This document shows positions 1 to 12,400 of a stretch of 64,000 bases of DNA, in pieces. The position numbers and the translations under genes are program-made. The notes below the pieces were generated by a model. That model saw only the letters and a list, made by a program, of their open reading frames with translations. It was not told the DNA's origin and made no database searches. This stretch comes from Macrostomum hystrix. Its lineage: Eukaryota; Platyhelminthes; Macrostomidae. The stretch spans positions 3,412,001 through 3,476,000 of the forward strand of contig CATNEN010000031.1 of assembly GCA_950097015.1 (NCBI GenBank), read 5' to 3'. Every line of letters starts with the position of its first letter. Position 1 is the first letter of the stretch.

Positions 1-1879
1 AAACCAAGGTAACGGCCTTTGATCGGTATTTGATTCTGTATCTACCAAAATAATCAATCGACATTAAAAATCCAGAAAACGGGCTGAAATTTTCCTCTCT
101 ATCCGACGATGCTGACGTCGGAGGGCTTTGAAAGTTCAGTCAATCGTAAAGGGCGGACAATTTGGATCCATATGGTGGACTTTTACGAAAATTTGTCATT
201 CTCTTTGGGAGCTGTCGTGAAGTAGGGAGTGGGTATTTGAAATATCCCCGTGTTCTTTCTGTCCATTTCCCTCTCTAAGGAAAATAGCATGGTCTTTCTA
301 CTGTTAACAGCCTTGAATCATCTGAGTTTAATAATCTACCAAGTTCTGAAGTCGCTGAAGTACTCGTGGGTAATAATCTCGTTTCTGAAAAGTCTTGTCG
401 AGCGTCCCATAGTTCAGGTGCAGTTCCTGACGCTCCCTATATTTGTCTTCAGGAAATGTAGCTTTCTCACTTTATACTATTAATTGTCGATGACTTTCAT
501 CATTAATCTCCCCCTTAAAATTAACGTCGGCCAGGTGTGGCAATACGTGACCCTAATGCGGCGCATTCACCTAATCGACTGTCCCGGCGTCGTCTATCCA
601 ACTGGCGACAGCGAGGCCGACCTGGTGCTCAAAGGCGTCATCCGGGTTGAATACCTTCGCCAGCCGGAGCTCTACGCCGACGCTGTGCTGGCTCGGGTTC
701 GACCCGAACACCTGGCCAGGCAGTACGGCGTGTCCGACTGGACCGATTCAGACACCTTCCTGGAGCAGCTGGCTAGACAGGCTGGCAAACTGTTGAAGGG
801 CGGTGAGCCCGATCTTGCCTGCGTAGCCAAGATGCTGCTGAATGACTTCCAGCGAGGCCGGCTGCCGCACTACGCCCCGCCGCCGGATGTGCCCCTGACC
901 GACGCTGAACGAGAATCATTGGAGCGCAAGTCCAAGGCTGAGGTGGCGGCCGAGGCTGATGCAGCTGTTGCAGCTGACGACCAAGAAGCTGCTGTTGCTG
1001 ACAAGTATGTATTTTATGTTAGTGTTAGTGCTCTGTATGTTTATTGGTAATCCCTTTTAATCGATGGATGAAAAAAGAAACAGAAATTACAACTAGCTCA
1101 GCATCCAAGGGCTGTGTACACCGGTTCAGTCCATGGACTGAGCTGGAGGGCGCCATACCTACACAAATTTAGACCTACATGGTAAAAATTGAGCGAATTA
1201 GGTGTCTTGCTCGATAGGATTACTTGCTTCCCTTTAACTGCGATTCGAACTCCCGACGTCTTTGTCTGAAGTTCAAAGCTTTAACCACTCGCAAAAATAA
1301 TTATTTCGTCTAGATAGATATTTTATATTTATTTCCAACAGGAGAACGACAGATAAGCTCAAGGACGAAGATGGTCTAGAGGAAGGCGACGATAAAGCGG
1401 ACGATGATGGAATCGAGCTTCAAGAAGATGACGATCAAGTCGAGGAGGAGTCGGTTGAAGCAGAAGACGCAAAACCGGCTGAAGCGGCCTCCGCGGTTAG
1501 CCGAACAAAGCAGCAGCGGCGGTCGGCTCCGGACTTCTTGCCCAGCTTCCTGTCGCTGATAAAATCTGGCGGCGGCGCCAGTGGCAGCGGCGAGAAAGCC
1601 GACGCAGCCCAGGACTCGTCGGACACCCCGGCGGCGTCCCAGTGGGAGCATCGCCGCCTGACTAAGCTGGCCAAGGCGAAGGCTCGCAAAGCCAAGGCCG
1701 GCGCGTCCTCCTCCGTGGGCGCCGCCGTGGGCGCCGCCAAGGGCGCAACCTCCAGGGAGCGTCGGCGGGCCGAGCGAGAGCAGAAGCCGAAGAAGATTGG
1801 CGAGCATTTCTACACCTGGGCTAATGTGAAGAATCGCAACCTAGCCAAACGGCTGGAACGGACTGGCGGGAAGAGTTGA
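1..1879 (+). CDS. GNL2: Nucleolar GTP-binding protein 2 (NOG2/GNL2), 3' part
   Basis: This is the C-terminal part of the circularly permuted YlqF/NOG-family GTPase needed for nucleolar and nuclear maturation of the 60S ribosomal subunit. Exons are 1-8 (end of an exon encoding ..ETK, donor GT at 9), 535-1004 and 1342-1879, with frame-consistent GT-AG junctions. The spliced protein reads [22 protein letters not shown]; DCPG is the G3 motif of the permuted G domain. The family block LLKGGEPDL..KMLLNDFQRGRLP follows, then an acidic stretch (EDDDQVEEE) and a basic C-terminus ending KIGEHFYTWANVKNRN, typical of GNL2. The window contains 335 complete codons before TGA. The G4/G5/G1 part lies upstream of the window. 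Both ends of intron 1 agree with the conserved protein, so the call is firm. Confidence 0.93.
1236..1293 (-). repeat. tRNA-like (Pol III promoter-like) segment in a GNL2 intron
   Basis: Read on the minus strand, the segment contains an A-box-like GAGTGGTTAAAGC near 1278-1290 and a B-box-like AGTTCGAATCG near 1242-1252, with tRNA spacing. It does not close into a convincing cloverleaf, since no acceptor stem was found. It looks like a tRNA-derived SINE head or decayed tRNA, not a working tRNA gene. Confidence 0.4.
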
Positions 1880-1954
1880 ATGTTCTTGATTGGATGACCC
1901 TGTTATTGTCTGTTTCTGATCAGTTTGTTCAACCCATGCGCTGCGGAAATATGA

Positions 1955-1960
1955 AATAAA
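1955..1960 (+). promoter_or_regulatory. Polyadenylation signal AATAAA of GNL2
   Basis: A canonical AATAAA lies about 76 nt after the GNL2 stop codon and is followed by a GT-rich stretch, as expected for a short 3' UTR. Confidence 0.7.
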
Positions 1961-2154
1961 TAGCTTTTGTGCGTCTCCGTGGTCTTGCAGTGAACATTCT
2001 TCCAGCCTTTTCTGCATACTTTGGTTTCATTCTAATAGCAATTAATCAATTTTAAGAATAGCACTCAAATAGAATCATACGAATGCTCCCGTTTTGTTCT
2101 AACGTTTCATTCTAGATCTACTAGACATTCAGTCTAGACAAACAGTTTCCCGTA

Positions 2155-2690
2155 ATTCCTTTCATTCTATTCCACCAAGCCATAGGATAGACTAGCAATC
2201 CATTCATTCTATTCCATCAAGAGCCAATCCTATGGAATAGAATAACTGAATGGATTGCTAGTCTATCCTATGGAATAGAATAACTGAATGGATTGCTAGT
2301 CTATCCTATGGAATAGAATAACTGAATGGATTGCTAGTCTATCCTATTGAATAGAATAACTGAATGGATTGCTAGTCTATCCTATTGAATAGAATAACTG
2401 AATGGATTGCTAGTCTATCCTATTGAATAGAATAACTGAATGGATTGCTAGTCTATCCTATTGAATAGAATAACTGAATGGATTGCTAGTCTATCCTTTA
2501 GCTTGATGGATTAGAATGAATGGATTGCTAGTCTATCCTATGGCTTGGTGGAATAGAATGAATGGATTGCTCTCCATTCGGTTATTCTATTGCATAGGAT
2601 AGACTAGCAATTCATTCAGTTATTCTATTCCATAGGATAGACTAGCAATCCATTCAGTTATTCTATTCCATAGGATAGACTAGCAATAGG
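2155..2690. repeat. 38-bp minisatellite with inverted flanking copies
   Basis: The 38-bp unit begins TGGAATAGAATAACTGAATG and ends GCTAGTCTATCCTA. About eight or nine head-to-tail copies lie at roughly 2233-2575. Copies in the opposite orientation flank them: one or two at 2160-2212 and about three at 2576-2690. The whole block can fold into long hairpins. It lies between GNL2 and NUP93. Confidence 0.9.
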
Positions 2691-2787
2691 GGATGAGCAT
2701 CAGGGCGGTTAACGTGTTTGCCTCTGGCACCAATTGAAAAAGGCTTATGAGCTTGCGGTTTAATTTGCGCCCATGAGGGCCAAATGG
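2688..2787 (+). repeat. Truncated, internally deleted tRNA-derived SINE copy
   Basis: The segment matches the SINE at 47071-47435 in two blocks. One is the head GGTTAACGTGTTTGCCTC, and the other is the block around TTTGCGCCCATGAGGGCCAA. The DNA between the two blocks is missing relative to the longer copies. Confidence 0.6.
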
Positions 2788-2869
2788 TCAATTGTTCTTT
2801 ACATTGCCTAGTATTAAATTATTATCAATGAGTTTGAAGGACTACAAGTTCCTCCATTCCTTTGCAGCG

Positions 2870-5452
2870 ATGACTCAAACCCTGGATGAACTGCTCGAGC
2901 AGGCCGAAGGCCTGGCCTCCCAGCTGCACGGAGACGCTGACCTGCCCCAGCTTAGCCGCTCCCTGCCTCAGCTGCGCTCCCTTGGCAACCGGCTAGCCGC
3001 GGCCCGGCCGCCGCCAACTCAAGACAATGAGCTGGCTGCTGCCCAGTTCCTGGCCAGTCACGGTGTCGCGGCGCCTCAGCTGCCCAAGCAACTTGACGCC
3101 CTGTCTGCCCTGTCCGGCTACGATAGTCTGGAGACAGCGGCGCCAACTGATGTGCCGGCTTTTCTGCGTAACGAGCGTCAAAATGCCCTGCTCACCGCTG
3201 TTGAGCACAGCAGGGCCAGGACTGCCCGCGATTGGGACGCTAGGTGAGGCTAATTTGTTTGATGATTTGTGTACCTGGCCGTACATGGGCATAGATTCAC
3301 TAGTGAACGCCTAGACCCAACCATTTCATTCTTATGCAGATCTCGTCGGCTTCAACGCGCTGACTGGGAGGCCGAGAAGGCCGCTCTGCTGGCCTGCCTG
3401 GCCGGCGCCAGCGCATTCGACCTGCCGGACAGTCTGGCGCCGACTCGCGATCGCCTGAATGCATTGGCAGGCGGCGGCAGTGGGCCCGGCGCCCTGTCGG
3501 ATTCCATTATGGCATCGGCGCCCGGCTCGTCTCTTGCCGGTGGAAGCGGCGTCCTGCTGACCGCAGTGGAGCAGACCTACGCCGGCGCGCTTGAGGCGCA
3601 CACTCAGGCTGCTCTGGACAGGGGCTCAGATCCGACTCCGGATTTGTGCACCGCCATGCGTCAGGCCGTGGCCGGCAAGCTGGGCGACCCAGCCCTGGTG
3701 GACTTCTGGGACCTCATCGACCGTGTCGGCTCAGTGCGGCGCGGCGCTCACGGCTCGCTGCGCGAAGCTCGCGCCGCACCGGCCTTCCAGCGCGTCGCGG
3801 CGCGCCTAGCCTTGGAACACCTGGAGGCCAGCTATGCGACCTTTGTGCGCCAAGCTGTTGCTAAGGAACCGGCCAGGGCTAGGCTGGGCGGCGTCCCTGG
3901 CAACCGGGCCCTGATACGTGCGTTCGCCGGATTGCCGCGGCCACCAGCCCGGCTGATGGAAGATTGCCAGGTGGACGGGCGCCCAGTCTGGGCGGTGCTC
4001 TATTTTCACCTTCGCTGTGGCTTTTTAAACGACGCTCTCGCCGTTGCCAAGGACGCCGCCGGTGTACTAGGCGACTTTCCAGCCGCGCTGGAGGAATTCG
4101 TTGCCAACGATCGGCAACTAGCGGCTGAGACCGAGGCTCGGCTGGCTGCCCAGCTGCGTCGAGCTGTTGATCCCTATCAGCGCCTCCTTATCTGCCTGAT
4201 GGCGCGCTGCGACGTCACCGACTGTCACGCCGAGGTGGCCACCTCCGTTGAAGACTTTCTGTGGCTGCGCCTCGGCCAGCTGGCCTGGGACAGCCGGTCC
4301 GACCGGCTCAGCCTGGCCGCCCTGCAGCGCCAGCTAGCCGAGGAGTATGGCGAGGCCCACTTCAGCGCCTGGCAGCAGCCGCTGCTGTTCTTCAGCGTCC
4401 TGTTTCTCACCCAGCAGTGGGAGCTGGCGCTTGCCTTCCTGTCGCGCTCCGAGCCGCTCCGATGCCACGCTGTGCACGCTGCGCTGGCCATGCACGACCG
4501 GCGCCTTCTGCTGCTGGCGGAGGCTCCGGACGCCCCGCTAACCAGCCGGCTGGATGGCAGCCTCGTGGCGCTGAACCTGTGCCGCCTAGTCCAGCTCTAC
4601 AGCCGACGCCTGGAGACTTCCAGACCGTTGGACGCTTTGAACCTTCTGCACTGTCTAAGGCCGGGCGCGGCGTTCCGCGCAGCAGCCGCCGAACTCGTGT
4701 CCGCCAGTCGGCAATTCGACCTGCTGCTCGGCCGGGTTGACCCAGACACTGGCGTCCGGCGTCGTGGCGCTGTTCAACGCTTCGGTCTGGACGCCAGTGA
4801 GCTGGCAGCCGGCGTTGCCGAGGCCAGCGAATCGGCGGGTCGCCTGGAGGAGGCCGCATGCCTGTTCGAGCTGGCCGGCCGCTGGGACCGCGCCCTGACG
4901 CCGCTCTGCCGCCTCCTCGGCGCCTGCGTCGCCCAACCGCCGGCTTCGCCTGACCGCAGGCGGACCCTGGAATTCGCCGGCGCCGCCGCTACACGACTGC
5001 GACGCGCCGGGCCCAGCGAAGAGGCTCGGGCCCCACTAGCTGGTACCCTCTACCGCCTGCTGGACTTGTCAACCTACTTCACCATGTTCTACGAGGGCCG
5101 GCACTCGGCCGCCCTGCAGCTCCTGGATCATCTGCGCCTGCTGCCCTCCCGCCTAGACGCTGTTGACGCCCGGGTGCGCGCCTTTGAATCGTCTGGTTCC
5201 GACGAGCTGCGCCGCTGCCTTCCAGACCTGCTGCTGACGTGCATGCGCCTGCTGCAGCTGCTCCATCGGGCCGCTGTGGACGCCTCCGCCCGGCCTGCTG
5301 GCGGCGGTGGACTGTCCGACCCGGCGCCGCCGGCGGCCGCTGAGATGCGCGAGCGCGCCCAGGCTCTGGTGGCGTTCGCCGGCAAGCTGCCGTTTCGCCT
5401 GCCATCCAGTGTCTACGCCAGGCTAACCCAGCTCGAAGTGCAGATTGTCTGA
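2870..5452 (+). CDS. NUP93: Nucleoporin NUP93
   Basis: NUP93 is the alpha-helical scaffold subunit (Nic96 family) of the inner ring of the nuclear pore complex. It anchors the NUP62 complex through its N-terminal segment and binds NUP205/188 and NUP35. Exon 1 is 2870-3243 and exon 2 is 3340-5452, giving 828 residues (human 819). The N-terminus (DELLEQAEGLA..) and the phrase FLRNERQNALLTAVEHSR match the N-terminal region. The blocks LGGVPGNRALIRAF, GRPVWAVLYFHLRCG, RCDVTD, AQQW..LRCHAVHAALA and the final ALVAFAGKLPFRLPSS..ARLTQLEVQI match the family to its end. The ATG at 2870 is chosen because it starts the conserved region and sits 2 nt after an acceptor-like CCTTTGCAG. An in-frame ATG at 2828 is possible but adds nothing conserved. 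Codon use is strongly GC-biased. Confidence 0.95.
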
Positions 5453-6395
5453 GGCCTTGGATTTCAAGCCTAGTTTTAATCCTTCGAACCCTCTTCAACC
5501 CTCCCGGTTACAATCTGGGCATTGTGCGACCTTGGTGTGCTTAGTATCTTATAGGCAATGTTATTTTCGAATTTAGCAGTTTGCTGCTATGCATTTTTCT
5601 AGTAATTAGCCATGTTATAATGAACTTTTCCTATTTCATCTGCAACTTATTATTCTGATGTGTTTTCAAGTCAGGTTTGCCAATTGACTATTTGAATTTA
5701 ATTATAGATTTGGGAGCTAATGCTTTGTTAGATCTAAATTTCTTAATTATAATTAATCAATAAATTCAAAATATAGGACGGTGCTGCAAAAATCTTACAA
5801 CAAATACCATCCCTGTGTTTGTTGGCTTCGAACTGGCTGTTTCTAGACACCTTACGCAGAATTTGTTTCTCTTTTGGTTAATTTTTTTAACAGTAATCAA
5901 TAAATTAATCGATGAAGTTGATCAACACAGCTAAACATGTTTTAATCATGGAAAAGTGACCCTAAATATTTCGCGGTCATTTAAAAAAGACGGTCTATAT
6001 TTTCTCTAATACAGTAAATTCAATAAACTTTGGTATTAAAAAGTTACTCTCAGCGGTAGTTAAATCTAAAAAACGGTAAGGCAATCATCGTGTTACGCAT
6101 TCAGCAATAAAAAGCCTACAAAAATAAAGTGCAGTTTCAATCGTACTCCGTGCTTCATGCTTTCAACTATACTGATAGGAAAACTATGGAAAACTTCAAG
6201 GGCATCGTTAAAGTAGTCATTAGGTATCTCGATGTGAAAATGTATTACAATTCTTTCATTTTATTTTTCAATCTATATCAACTAGCTCGTATTTAAATGT
6301 TGAACTGTTTTTCAAGTGACTAAAGTTTTTTTAGCCCTTCGTTCTCCATAATTCCATGTTTTCAATTACAGGTTGTTTAACAACGAACAATTGAG
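5453..6395. other. Convergent intergenic region between NUP93 and the dynein gene
   Basis: About 940 bp of AT-rich DNA separates the two convergent 3' ends. It holds an AATAAA at 5759-5764 (plus) that could serve NUP93. I see no open gene, RNA gene or repeat here. Confidence 0.6.
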
Positions 6396-6401
6396 TTTAT
6401 T
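6396..6401 (-). promoter_or_regulatory. Polyadenylation signal AATAAA of the dynein heavy chain gene
   Basis: TTTATT on the plus strand gives AATAAA on the minus strand, 28 nt after the dynein stop codon at 6430-6432. This implies a very short 3' UTR. Confidence 0.65.
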
Positions 6402-6429
6402 AGATCAGTGCTTTTGTTCAGAGTCTCGA

Positions 6430-9400
6430 TCACACCTGCAGCAGCAATGCCACACCGCCCAGCACCCACTTGGCCGGCTTCTCCTTGGTCTTGAGGTTGA
6501 ATGTCCAAACGAAGGTCGGGCCGCGCGTCTTCGTCTTGTACACCGGGCAGGGGTACATGCTGCGCAGGTCCTGCCGGTCTACCGGGATGGCCTTGATGAA
6601 GATGACCGGCACCACAGGGGCCAGCTCCTTGAGACGGGCCTCCTGGATCATGCCAGTCTGCGTGTCCCAGCGCGCACCCTCCATGTACAGGCCGTGGATG
6701 TAGGCGCCCTCTCTGGGCGGGCCAGCCATGTCTTCGCGGGTCTTCTTGGTGACGTCGCACTGCAGGCACATGCGGTCCAGCGGCCATTCGTTCTTGCGCG
6801 CCATCTGCTGCATGATGGCTGTGAGGAACGACTGCGGGTTGAACAGGCCGCCCAGCCACACAGCTGCTGGCAGCTGGAAGTCTGATGTCCAGCTCTCAAG
6901 CTCCTTGACACGCTGAAGCAGGTCGGCGTACCAAACTGTCAAGCCGAACAGAGATGGATAGGCGCGGCGTTCCCAGCTCTCCGGCACCTGGTCGAGGAAC
7001 ATCGAGTTGCTGAGGGCTTCCATTGCCGGTGTGATTGTGAGCTCGCCCTTCAGGCCGAGATCCAGCTCCTTGAGAGTTCGCCGGATCTCTGAGAGCAGCA
7101 TGTTCATTCGCTCGCACTCCTGGAAAGCTACGACCACGTAGGGAGTGCGCTCCTCTGGTGGCACCTTGGCCTGAATCTCCACGAGGTTGAACTCGTCCGG
7201 CAGCTTCTCCATGATCTCGTCCAGAATCTGCTTGATCTTCTCCTCCCTGGAGACTCCGCCGCCGCTGCCTGCGCCAGAGTCGCGCGGCTGCATTTCGAAG
7301 ACTGTCTTGAATAGCTTCTCGCTGGTTGTTGTGAGGAACTCGATCTCGGCATTCGAGTGCAGGCCGTACAGATACGGGCTCTCGGGCGGCAGGCACTCAT
7401 CAATGTACGCGTGGTAGCCTTTGAAATCTGAGTTCGGCGGGATTCGGAAACCTGGAGCCAAGTGAAGTTCACCGTCCAGCATTTCCGGTGCCAGGTACTC
7501 CTCCAGGTAGGTCTTGCACAATTTGCGATCCCAGTCATCGGTAATGTGACCGCCATACATAATGTCACCAAACAGGTAGCGCAGGTCCTCCCATGGAACC
7601 TTGGAATTGGCTTCCAGGTAGTTGTAAAGCACGTTGACTGAAATTACGAGATCTCCAGTATTGAATGGGTACACTCGGTTCCAGCCTTGAGGTCCAAACT
7701 TGCGTCGCTCCGACACGACAGCATGGAAATAGCAGAGAGCAAACAGGATTGTCTTGAACTCGTTCTCGCGAGCGCACATCTCCAGTGTGTCTTGGTTGAA
7801 GTTGTTAAGCGCCTTATGAAGATTGGCAAACATGCCAGTCGGTGGTTCGTTTGTTATCTTGATAGCGTTCTCAAGAATGCCCTGCGGAATGATGTGCGAC
7901 TCTGCGCTGGATGGCGGCTCTGCCGACACGTAGATGCGGTAGTTTTCATGCGCCGACTCCGCATACTCCTCCAGCTTCTTCTCCAGAACACCAAGCCACT
8001 TGGCCACCAGATGCACGTTCTGCAGCACAACCCAGTGTCCCTCCTGTGCAGCCAAATCCATTGCTCGCTCTGCGACCACTTCCTGACCTTGGCCCAAGCT
8101 GATGTTGTGGAAATTCTTGTGGTCCGAGTCGAAACCTAGTGTTCGGCCAAGCTTCTCGACATCCTTCAGCGGGTCAACTCCAGGAGACAGAATGAAGAAG
8201 ATTGGTGTTGCAGGACCCGACTCCTCATAGGACTTGGCGAACTCAAGAGTCGTACCCTCGACGTACTTCTGGCCCAGCTTTTCAGCCACAAAGTCTGTTA
8301 CAGCGTAGGTCATGCGGTCAGGACGCAGGGCGCGCATCATGCACAGTCGCTGCAGCGCAGTTTTATTTTTCCACTCCTGTGGGAACTTCTCCTTCTCGGG
8401 GCACTCGCTCTCAACGAACTTCTTCCAGCGCTTTGCAGATCCTTCGATGTCGCGATCTAGGTTTCGGAACTCGTCCATGTTGGAAAGCGCCTTCACGCCT
8501 CCCCAGCCATTGTTGGTCAAGAAGTCGACTGGCGTTGTGAGATTCGGTACGATTGGGAAGCGGAGCAGGAAGTCCAGCTCACTCGGCTTGATCTCCTTGC
8601 TCATGAGGAGGATCTGGAAGGCCATCTGCGCGGTGAAGATGAGCTTGTCCCTTTCGAAGAGACCGCGGGTGGTGTAAACGTAGATTGAGTAAGTGATGGA
8701 GTCAATCAAGTTCTTCACACGCTCCTTCAGGTCCTCATTTGGCTCAGCGCGATCAATGCCCTTGTCGAAGACGACGCGGAACGCCTTCAGAGAGAACTGG
8801 TACATCGGATTGATCTTGTTCAGATCATTGAGGATGAAGTACAGCAGCGATGCCCGTCCTGCAGCAGATCGGTACCACTCGCGAGCCTCGTTGATCTCTA
8901 CTTCTGTCACCTTGGCTTGCGCAACCTTCTCTTCGATTTCGATGGCCGTTCGCTTGTTAGTTTCCAGGTTCTCCACCAGGGCATAGTCGCCCAAGAAGTT
9001 GCCCTCCGCAGCAGAGAGACGCGCCAGTAGGGAGTCTTCGAGGTTCTTCAGTGTGATCTTGAACTCGTTCTGCTGCCTTGTGAGGTCCGATTTAAGCTGC
9101 TCCAGATCTGGACGCTCCTTGCTCACGACAGACGCCAGGAGCTGGTCCTCGAGTCCATCGCGAGTCACAGTGAAGTTGATCAGTGTCGTCTGTGCTTGCA
9201 TCTCCGGTTTGTAATGAGGATTAGCTAGCTTTGTCTGCAGGATCAGCCTAAAGTCCGGGTTGTATTCCACCTCTTTGTCGCCTAGCTTGATTGCACGGCC
9301 CTTCTTAATTGTGTTACGGCCGAGCAGTGGGTCCAGGACCGGGTCCACATTCTCTTCGATCTGCTCCAGCAGGACTGTGTCACCAGCGGAAACAGCGGCC

Positions 9401-12400
9401 TCGATCTTGTCCATGTAGCCTTTGTTGCCCAGCCTAATGACCTTCAGCGCATCTCCGTACCTGTTCTTGATCCACTTAATGCCCTGTAGCTGGGGATCAA
9501 TCATCAGCGGCCAGCGCTCGGCACTTGTCAGAATTGTGGCATTTTCGATTGACATGCGGTCACTGGGCAGACCCTCGTTATTCCAGGTGGCAATCTGAGC
9601 GTCATCTACCAGCATGGAGATGGGATCGATGTTCTCAGTGATTGGTACTGCGTTTGGCAGACCCTTAAGGAATGGCAGCCACAGCTGGTCCATAAGGTCC
9701 ATACGGTACTGCTTTGTGAAGCAACCGACGTAGGACAGGAAGGCGGCAGTGATGAGGACATCACCGGGCAGAGTCTTTTCCTGCTCCTTGTAGAGCTTAA
9801 CTTGGTTGGCCCAGCGAATGTTCTCTGAAGCCAGTCCACCGACAAGTCTGTTGGCCAACTCGATGGTCTTGTACGTGAGGTCGGCTTCCTGCTGGCACTT
9901 CATCTTGTCAGCCGTAGCCTTCTCGAACTCGGCAGTAAGGATGCCCAGCTTGTTCTCCAACTCACGGATCTTGGCCTGGATGCCCTCTAGCTTCTCAGTA
10001 GCCGCTCGCAGCTGCTCGTTGGCCTCATCGAGTGCATCGCGCTTGGGCTTTACAAAAGTGTATACCTCGTAGTACCTAACGATGTTGATTACCCAGGAGC
10101 ACAGCCCAGAGGCGGCAATCGACTTCGATCTGATTAGCTCTGGCTCGAACTCCGGATCCTTGATGTACCTGTCTACTTCTTTTAGGCAGTTCTCATGAAT
10201 GTTGTCTTTATCGTAGTGAATCAGATTGTCCAGGAACTGATCGACCTTGCCCATGATGCCCGCCTTGGTATTCTTCCAGCTGCGATCATTGACCTTGGGC
10301 ACTTTGCCGCCTGGTGCCAGTAGGCACATGACAGCGGCTGCCACCTTTACGACAGCCTCCGGAGGGGTACCGAACGACTTCATCTCAGTCAGATTGTTCT
10401 TGTTCAGTGTGTTCAAGGCGTCCTGGGCAGCCTGCAGTGCGGGCTCAGCCTTGGCCAGATCTTCTTCGCATTCCTTCTGCTTGACTGTCACATTAGCCTT
10501 GATCTTCGACACCTTCTCCTCCTCCTGATCGGCGAACGCCTTCTCTTTGCTGACCTTTTCAGTCTCGGTGCCCACAATTTCCAGCAGCTTGTTTGCATCC
10601 TCGTTCTTCTGGGCCAGCTCTACTTCCTGTGCTGCCAGCTTTGCCTTGAGATCGTCCACCTGCTGGGCCGTTGACTCCAGTTTCTCTAGACCGTTCTCCA
10701 GACGGCTCATCTTTCCTAGGAGATCCGAGTGCTGACGCTTTAGCATGTTTTGGTAGAGGTTGATCTGCTCGAGGAACGACTTCGGTGTTGTGTAGTTGTA
10801 GCGTCGCTCGTTCAGTAGATATTCTGCGCTCTTCTCGTTCACCGATTTGTGCACAAAGCTCATGAACTGAGCCACAGTCTCTCTGGAGGCCTCGTCCAGA
10901 AGCTCCACGTCCTGAAGGAAGCGCCTGGAAACCGAGATGAGAGCTTCTTTGGGCCATTCGTGGAACCAATCAATTGCCGTGCAGTTGACAACGGCTGGGA
11001 ATTTGCGAGCGCGAACGCGTAGTGCAGTTCCGACCGGGCTGAAGCACAGAATCACCTTTAGGGTTCGTCGGACCTTGTCGATGAAGTACTTCCAGCAGTT
11101 CTCGCGGGTGTCCTGGAGGCCAACTCCTTTCACTTCGGAACGCATTCCGTTGATAACGTTCTCAACTTCATCGTCAGGCAGGAGGTCCGGGATTTCACCG
11201 GATGCCAGTAGATCGTTAACGAGCACGAGGAACTTCTCGTCGGCCACCTGTGCGTCGGTCATGAGGAAGACCATGCCGATGTTCTTCAGGCCTGCTTTGA
11301 TATATAGCTGCGCAAGGTCAGCCTTGAGGTCTGGAATGCTGTAGCCCTTGCGTAAGGTGATCTGGAACACTTCCAGGCTGCTGATGAAGGCGGCGAGGCG
11401 AGACAGCGACTGCTTGCCGGAGCCGCCGACGCCAACCAGGAGGGCATTGCCACGCGGCGATTCCAGAATGCGGTTGATGCGCAGAATGTGCGCAATGGCG
11501 TCCTCGAATAGCACCAGGTTCATCGCTGCATTGATCTCGTTGTAGTTGTCCAGAGCATCCAGCAGGATCTTGTTGATGTCTTGGAACTTCTCGACTGGCA
11601 TGTACTTCGGCTCTCCGATGCCTGTGGCAAAGTGGCAGTACATGTTAGGCGATGCAAATACCACTGCCTCATCCATCTGATCTTCGAATCCCTTCTTGAC
11701 GATCTCCTTCACAATCTTCTTGTACGTCTCAATGTCGGCTTCCTCCGTCAGTTTGTCGCAGTAGACCCGCTCAGCCTCGTGCATGTACAGGCGGATGATG
11801 TCTGTCGGCTGCTTCAGGCACTCAGGGAGGGTGAACAGCAGGCCCTGAAATATTTAGGTTATAAAATACATTTTGGATTTGAAAAAATGCTGAAATTCTT
11901 CTGTGGAAGTTCATAAATTCTTAGTCTGTGACACGATTTTTAACTAATAAGCTCTTTCGAAATACGTTAAAAATTTAGTAGGATGATGGAAATTTTATAT
12001 AGAATCATTAGACAAATCAGTTAGTTATTTTTACCTGGAAGATGTTGCTGAGGTCGCGGAGGTTGAACACGTAGTGGAACTTAATAGCCGTCGGCAGGAA
12101 GACCGAAGCCATCTTATTGTGCAGCGTGAGCGCTGTGTCGGTGACGCTGCCAGCCATCTTCTGCACAATGGCCGGGAAGCTGTGCATCTGCAAGTGCTGA
12201 GACAGGATGCTGTTGTAGATGGTGCGCACTGCGTCCTGACCAGGAAAGGACAGGGCGAACACGGCAAAGTGGCGCTGCAGACGCGGATTGATGGTGAAGC
12301 TGCCAGCTGTCGGGTTCATGCAGGCCACGTACTGCGTGTTGTGAATGTCCTTCAGGGTCAGCTTACCCCGGTCGTACCAGTGGCTGTAGTCCAGGTGCTG

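Noticed and set aside
1236-1293. Functional tRNA gene
   Set aside because: A- and B-box-like sequences are present, but no paired acceptor stem or complete cloverleaf could be found.
6373-6885. Open frame of 170 codons on the plus strand, and many others opposite the dynein exons
   Set aside because: They are antisense shadows of conserved dynein coding sequence with biased codon use and show no family resemblance of their own.
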